34,805 nt of DNA from CAYRPN01 sp964426135 (GTDB lineage Bacteria; Planctomycetota; Phycisphaerae; Phycisphaerales; Phycisphaeraceae). This document shows, piece by piece, positions 31,618-34,805 of the stretch; position 1 is the stretch's first letter; each line of letters opens with the position of its first letter. The notes beneath the pieces are model-generated. The model saw only the letters and a list, made by a program, of their open reading frames with translations, was not told where the DNA came from and made no database searches. The stretch is from positions 1 through 34,805 of the forward strand of contig CAYRPN010000058.1 in assembly GCA_964426135.1 (NCBI GenBank). Reading direction: 5' to 3'. The position numbers and the translations under genes were made by a program.

Positions 31618-32097
31618 CTAATCGCGTCTCATCAGGTCGGGCTCGGCCGCCTTCATCGGGCCGCCGCTGGGATAGTTCACCACCAGCACTGCCAGGGCGA
31701 ACGCGCTGGGAATGATGAACGGCATCAGCGTGCCGGCCAGCATCGTCACGATCAGGCTCAGCAGCGACGCGCCTTCGCACGCCGCCCAGAGAATCAGGTT
31801 GCCGCGCAGATAGCCCTGCGGCGTGACGCGGTTGCCCACCCAGTTCTTCTTATACGTCTGGCTGCGCACGAACATGGCCACGGGCACCGCCACGACCAGG
31901 AACCCGACGCTGCTGAAGTGCAGCGAGTTGATCACCGATGGCGCGACGCCGGTCATCTTGCCCATCATCATCGTGACGACGATGAGGAAGATCACCTGCC
32001 CGGCGAAGAGCGCCGCCCAGATGATGCGGCCGGTGAGCAGCGCTCGTTGCGGTTCCATGTTCTGCGGGCCGGGGTTCTGCGGGGCGGGATTGCTCAT
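31618..32097 (-). CDS. Four-helix membrane protein of unknown function
   Basis: Protein of 159 residues with a Pro/Asn/Gln-rich N-terminus (to about 20) and four hydrophobic segments (about 25-46, 58-78, 100-120 and 123-143). No known motif recognised. Its ATG overlaps the coaX-like stop (ATGA), so it is translationally coupled to that gene. Related small proteins with this layout occur in the phylum, to my knowledge unnamed. Last gene of the obg-coaX unit. Confidence 0.75.
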   Translation of the reverse strand: MSNPAPQNPGPQNMEPQRALLTGRIIWAALFAGQVIFLIVVTMMMGKMTGVAPSVINSLHFSSVGFLVVAVPVAMFVRSQTYKKNWVGNRVTPQGYLRGNLILWAACEGASLLSLIVTMLAGTLMPFIIPSAFALAVLVVNYPSGGPMKAAEPDLMRRD

Positions 32098-32867
32098 GAT
32101 TCGTCCTCCAGCGATCTGCGAAGCGTAGCGGCCATGCCCAGCAGCGTGAGATTTGGCACGATGCGGTCGACTCGCGGATCACCCTCAAAGAGCATGGCCG
32201 CGTCGCCGCCGGTGGCGACCACCATCGGAAACGCGCCGGCGATCTCGGCGTATTGCTCGGTGAGCTCGTGGACCAGTCCGCGAAGCCCGTGAAATATGCC
32301 GCTTCGCATGGCTTCGACGGTGTTGTGTCCGATGGCATCCACCGGGCGCTGCGGCGTGGTTTCGGGAAGCTGGGCCGTGTGTTCGTGCAGCGCCGCCAGC
32401 ATCATGGAAGCGCCCGGCGCGATGGCGCCGCCGTGGAATGTGCCGGCGCCGTCGACGAAGTTCACCGTGATCGCCGTGCCCGCATCGACGATGACGCACG
32501 CCTGTTTCAGTACGTCGTACGCGGCGGCGGCATTCAGCAGTCGGTCTTCGCCGACGATGGCTTCGGGGTCGAGCTGGCGGCCGATGGGGATATCGATGTC
32601 GCGCTCGCAGCGCGCGAAGCGAGCGTCCTTGAAGTTGTCCTGTACGAACGATTCCAATCGCTCCGCCAGCGGCGGATTCACGCTCGCCAGCAGGATGATC
32701 GCATCGGGCTGTTCCTTGACTTGCTCCCAGAATTCTTGAATCCGCGCGGTCAGCCGGTCGTACCGGGCGTTCTCCAGCGCGTCGTCTTCGATCGGTTTAT
32801 TGTCGAGAAACAGGCCCAGGCGCGTGCGCGTGTTGCCGACCGAGATGGCGAGGAGATTGACGGGCAT
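32094..32867 (-). CDS. coaX: Type III pantothenate kinase-like protein (CoaX), altered first motif
   Basis: ASKHA kinase of 257 residues expected to phosphorylate pantothenate, the first step of coenzyme A synthesis. Recognised by LLAISVGNTRTRLGLF at the start, VGEDRLLNAAAAYDVL (GxDR, 106-109), VIVDAGTAITVNFVDG (D128, the usual catalytic aspartate) and GGAIAPGASMMLAALHEHTAQLP. Oddity: the first phosphate-binding motif normally reads DxGNT; here residue 9 is serine (SVGNT). Either metal or phosphate handling is changed or this branch uses serine. The ATG at 32867 gives the family N-terminus; the frame above it is a tandem array. Transcribed with obg upstream and the membrane protein downstream. 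Confidence 0.85.
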   Translation of the reverse strand: MPVNLLAISVGNTRTRLGLFLDNKPIEDDALENARYDRLTARIQEFWEQVKEQPDAIILLASVNPPLAERLESFVQDNFKDARFARCERDIDIPIGRQLDPEAIVGEDRLLNAAAAYDVLKQACVIVDAGTAITVNFVDGAGTFHGGAIAPGASMMLAALHEHTAQLPETTPQRPVDAIGHNTVEAMRSGIFHGLRGLVHELTEQYAEIAGAFPMVVATGGDAAMLFEGDPRVDRIVPNLTLLGMAATLRRSLEDES

Positions 32868-32893
32868 GATGGCGGGAATGATAGCTTGGGGAA

Positions 32894-32957
32894 GGGACGG
32901 AGGGAGGATGGAACGGAGGGACCGAGGGACTGAGGGACCGAGGGACCGAGGGACAAA
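32894..32957. repeat. Eight-unit octanucleotide tandem array in the coaX leader
   Basis: Eight 8-base units, consensus GGGACCGA, of which the last five (32918-32957) are nearly perfect. In the coaX message it is pyrimidine-rich and ends 26 bases before the start codon. Confidence 0.9.
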
Positions 32958-32986
32958 GGTATTCCGACGGCTTGAGAGCGGCGCGC

Positions 32987-34057
32987 TCACCGCGTGCCGC
33001 GCGTGCGGCGAACTTTTTTCTTTTCCTCTTCCTGCTCTCGCCACGACGTCACCGGCTTGTCCTTGCCCAGCTTCTTCCAGCATTCCTCCAGCAGCTTCGG
33101 CAACCCTTCGCCGGTGGCGGCGCTGATGACGATGGTTTTCTTCTTCAGTTTTGATTCGATTTTCTTCTTCGCCGCGGCCCGCTCTTTCGCCGTCAGCAGC
33201 ACGTCCATCTTGCTGATGGCGATGATCTCCGGCTTCTTCGCCAGCTCCTTGGAATACTTCGCCAGTTCCTTGCGGATGACGCGGTAATTCTTCACCGGAT
33301 CGCTGTTGTCGCCGGGCACGATCTCGATCAGGTGCACGAGCAATCGCGTGCGCTCCACGTGACGCAGGAACTGGATACCCAGGCCGGCGCCCTGGTGCGC
33401 GCCTTCGATCAAGCCCGGCAGGTCCGCGATGACCATGCGGCGGAATCCGCTCAGTTCCGCGATGCCCAGGTTCGGCTCGATGGTGGTGAATGGATAGTCG
33501 GCGATCTTCGGATGTGCCTTGCTCACGCGCGAGAGCAATGTGGACTTGCCGGCATTGGGCTTGCCGACGAGACCGATGTCCGCGATGAGTTTCAGTTCCA
33601 GCCGCAGCAGGCGTTCTTCGCCGGCGCCGCCGGGCGTGGTGGTGCGCGGCGCCTGGTTGGTGGAGCTTTTGAAATGCTCGTTGCCCCAGCCGCCGCGACC
33701 GCCGCGGCAGATGACCATGCGCTTGCCCGGTTCATCCATATCCGCCAGGAGTTCGCCGGTGTTATCGTCGTAGACGAGCGTGCCTGGCGGCAGTTTGATG
33801 ATGAGATCCTGCGCGTCGCGGCCGGCGCACTGCTTGCTGCCGCCGGGCTCGCCGGGCGTCGCGTCCCAGTGATGGCGACCGCTGAAGTCCAGCAGCGTAT
33901 CGACGCCCGCGGTGGCGACGAGGACGACATCGCCGCCGCGTCCGCCGTCACCGCCGGTGGGGCCGCCTTTGGGGATGTATTTCTCCCGGCGGAAGGAAAT
34001 GGCGCCGGGCCCGCCTTTTCCTGAGCGAACGAAGATGACGGCACGGTCGATGAGCAT
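32987..34057 (-). CDS. obgE: Obg/CgtA GTPase
   Basis: Ribosome-associated GTPase of 356 residues needed for large-subunit assembly. The glycine-rich Obg fold (1-157; SGKGGPGAISFRREKYIPKGGP, GGDGGRGGDVVL, CAGRDAQDLIIKLPPGT) is followed by the G domain: G1 GKPNAGKS (165-172), G2 TTIEPNLG, G3 DLPG (212-215), G4 SKMD (282-285) and G5 SAATGEG. The G4 asparagine is serine here. The optional C-terminal OCT domain is absent; the end is basic (KKKVRRTRGTR). The ATG at 34057 gives the family start; the frame to 34216 runs through a REP hairpin. Next to rpmA, as usual, but separated by a terminator. Confidence 0.94.
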   Translation of the reverse strand: MLIDRAVIFVRSGKGGPGAISFRREKYIPKGGPTGGDGGRGGDVVLVATAGVDTLLDFSGRHHWDATPGEPGGSKQCAGRDAQDLIIKLPPGTLVYDDNTGELLADMDEPGKRMVICRGGRGGWGNEHFKSSTNQAPRTTTPGGAGEERLLRLELKLIADIGLVGKPNAGKSTLLSRVSKAHPKIADYPFTTIEPNLGIAELSGFRRMVIADLPGLIEGAHQGAGLGIQFLRHVERTRLLVHLIEIVPGDNSDPVKNYRVIRKELAKYSKELAKKPEIIAISKMDVLLTAKERAAAKKKIESKLKKKTIVISAATGEGLPKLLEECWKKLGKDKPVTSWREQEEEKKKVRRTRGTR

Positions 34058-34136
34058 GGGGTGGTGCGGAAGGGCCAAGGGCCGAAGGGCCCCGGGCCTA
34101 GGGGAGGAAACGGAGCGGACGAGCGGACGAACTTGC

Positions 34137-34166
34137 GTAGGGTGGGTTGAGTCCGCGAAACCCACC
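34137..34166. repeat. Solitary GTAG-REP hairpin, A type
   Basis: GTAG, stem GGTGGGTT, loop GAGTCCGCGA, stem AACCCACC: identical over its 30 bases to the copy at 2826-2855. Confidence 0.9.
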
Positions 34167-34288
34167 ACGGGACGCCATGCGAACTCGGAGTTTGACCACC
34201 GAGACACTGAGAGCACCGAGTTCGGACAAGACCGAGTAGAGAACGGGAACCAGAGGGCGTCGGAGGGCGGTCGAATCGAATTCCTAGG

Positions 34289-34316
34289 CCCTTGTCCCTT
34301 GTCCCTCCTCCCTTCC
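34289..34316. repeat. Heptanucleotide tandem array (CCCTTGT units)
   Basis: CCCTTGT, CCCTTGT, CCCTCCT, CCCTTCC in a row. A short, imperfect relative of the other heptad arrays, lying between the rpmA terminator and the obg leader. Confidence 0.6.
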
Positions 34317-34327
34317 TATCCATTCAA

Positions 34328-34360
34328 TCAAAAACGGGTGCCACCGCAGCGGCACCCGTT
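34328..34360 (-). terminator. Intrinsic terminator of rpmA
   Basis: Ten-base perfect stem AACGGGTGCC (34333-34342) / GGCACCCGTT (34351-34360) with an 8-base loop. On the minus strand the stem is followed by a run of five T (34330-34334). It lies 26 bases after the rpmA stop and is the clearest terminator in the window. Confidence 0.85.
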
Positions 34361-34385
34361 GGTCAGTCGGATGAGGTTGGGGCTA

Positions 34386-34640
34386 TCACGCACCTGCGGT
34401 GCCTGTGGGCTCGACATGCACGCGCCGGCCCTGGAACTTCACCACGCCGTCCGCCACGGCGAAGATGGTGTAATCCTTGCCCAGTCCCACATTGTGGCCG
34501 GGTTTGAATTTAGTGCCGCACTGGCGGACGATGATGCTGCCGGCGCGGGCCAACTCTCCGCCGTACAGCTTGATGCCGCGGTACTTCGGATTGGAGTCGC
34601 GACCGTTGGTGGTGCTGCCTTGTCCCTTTTTATGTGCCAT
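34386..34640 (-). CDS. rpmA: Large-subunit ribosomal protein bL27
   Basis: Protein of 84 residues with the whole bL27 signature: MAHKKGQGSTTNGRDSNPKYRG, KLYGGELARAGSIIVRQ, GTKFKPGHNVGLGKDYTIFA and VVKFQGRR. The N-terminal tail reaches the peptidyl-transferase centre in the ribosome and has no pre-sequence here. It has its own candidate promoter and terminator, so it may be monocistronic; rplU, its usual partner, is not within the 165 bases upstream. Confidence 0.97.
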   Translation of the reverse strand: MAHKKGQGSTTNGRDSNPKYRGIKLYGGELARAGSIIVRQCGTKFKPGHNVGLGKDYTIFAVADGVVKFQGRRVHVEPTGTAGA

Positions 34641-34696
34641 GACGTACCTCGTGTGTTCGCTTGCGCTAAGCGCAATGGGGGGATTTCGAGCCGCGC

Positions 34697-34726
34697 AGTA
34701 TAGCCGAAAGGTACGGGGTAGGGCAA
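34697..34726 (-). promoter_or_regulatory. Candidate rpmA promoter
   Basis: On the minus strand TTGCCC (34721-34726) and TATACT (34697-34702) are 18 bases apart. TATACT differs from the -10 consensus at one base. It would give a leader of about 50 bases before rpmA. Confidence 0.45.
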
Positions 34727-34773
34727 GTCGACTCTGGACTTCACCAGCGCTGGGTCTGCCAAAATTTCCGGGG

Positions 34774-34805
34774 ACGGCGGATCGGCCCCCTCGCCCCCGG
34801 CTCTG
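34774..34805. repeat. Truncated GC-rich dispersed repeat at the window edge
   Basis: CGGCCCCCTCGCCCCCGGCT matches 8848-8867 inside the importer operon; the element runs off the end of the window. Confidence 0.65.

Larger units (their letters stand above)
34058..34327. other. Gap between rpmA and obg with REP and tandem repeats
   Basis: No gene seen. It holds the GTAG hairpin at 34137-34166, short purine-rich repeats near 34070-34100, an ACCACCGAGACACTGAGAG-like stretch near 34195 and the heptads at 34289-34316. Together with the terminator at 34328 it makes a 328-base gap. The obg promoter should be here but I cannot point to a convincing one. Confidence 0.6.

Overview
The window looks like a chromosomal piece of a high-GC member of the Planctomycetota, probably class Phycisphaerae or a relative. 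The evidence is the set of lineage-typical secreted families: three DUF1501 proteins, a DUF1549/DUF1553 cytochrome-like protein, a large PVC-type heme-binding CxxCH protein and a PPC-type secreted protein. I see no rRNA, tRNA, CRISPR array, transposase or phage gene.

Layout. 207-2814 (+): YbgC-like thioesterase, small membrane protein, PaaK-like CoA ligase. 2971-4971 (+): LolD-like ABC ATPase, then a PilZ-REC protein with a degenerate HPt-like end. 5013-6988 (-): lipoyl synthase and a secreted protein of unknown function. 7171-10696 (-): an Rrf2 regulator followed by the substrate-binding protein, ATPase and permease of a sulfonate/nitrate/taurine-type ABC importer; matching 25-bp palindromic sites precede both the regulator and the binding protein. 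10884-11351 (+): secreted thioredoxin-like protein. 11741-14478 (-): an AlgI-like MBOAT and AlgJ/AlgX-like pair for polysaccharide O-acetylation. 14942-29017 (+): a 14-kb block of exported proteins (DUF1501, DUF1549/DUF1553, DUF1501, PPC, DUF1501, a low-GC small secreted protein, PVC heme protein). 29070-30047 (+): BadF/N-acetylglucosamine kinase family protein. 30114-34640 (-): divergent MnmE-like GTPase, small membrane protein, CoaX-like type III pantothenate kinase, Obg GTPase and ribosomal protein L27.

The most unusual layer is in and between the genes. The gaps are dense in short structured repeats. One family has a GTAG foot and an 8-bp stem with compensatory base changes; it comes as two loop types paired in inverted order, the architecture of REP/BIME elements mobilised by RAYT transposases, although no RAYT gene is visible. 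A second family (foot AGCGAGCC) has one copy inside the G domain of the MnmE-like gene. A third has a TTTAGCG foot and mostly a GAA loop. Short tandem arrays of 7-, 8- or 16-bp units occur at six or more places, often just before start codons, and one 7-bp array lies in frame inside the thioesterase gene, where a copy-number change would shift the frame.

Family assignments rest on motifs read by eye. Start codons were chosen from ribosome-binding sites, signal peptides and family N-termini and are less certain than the stops.
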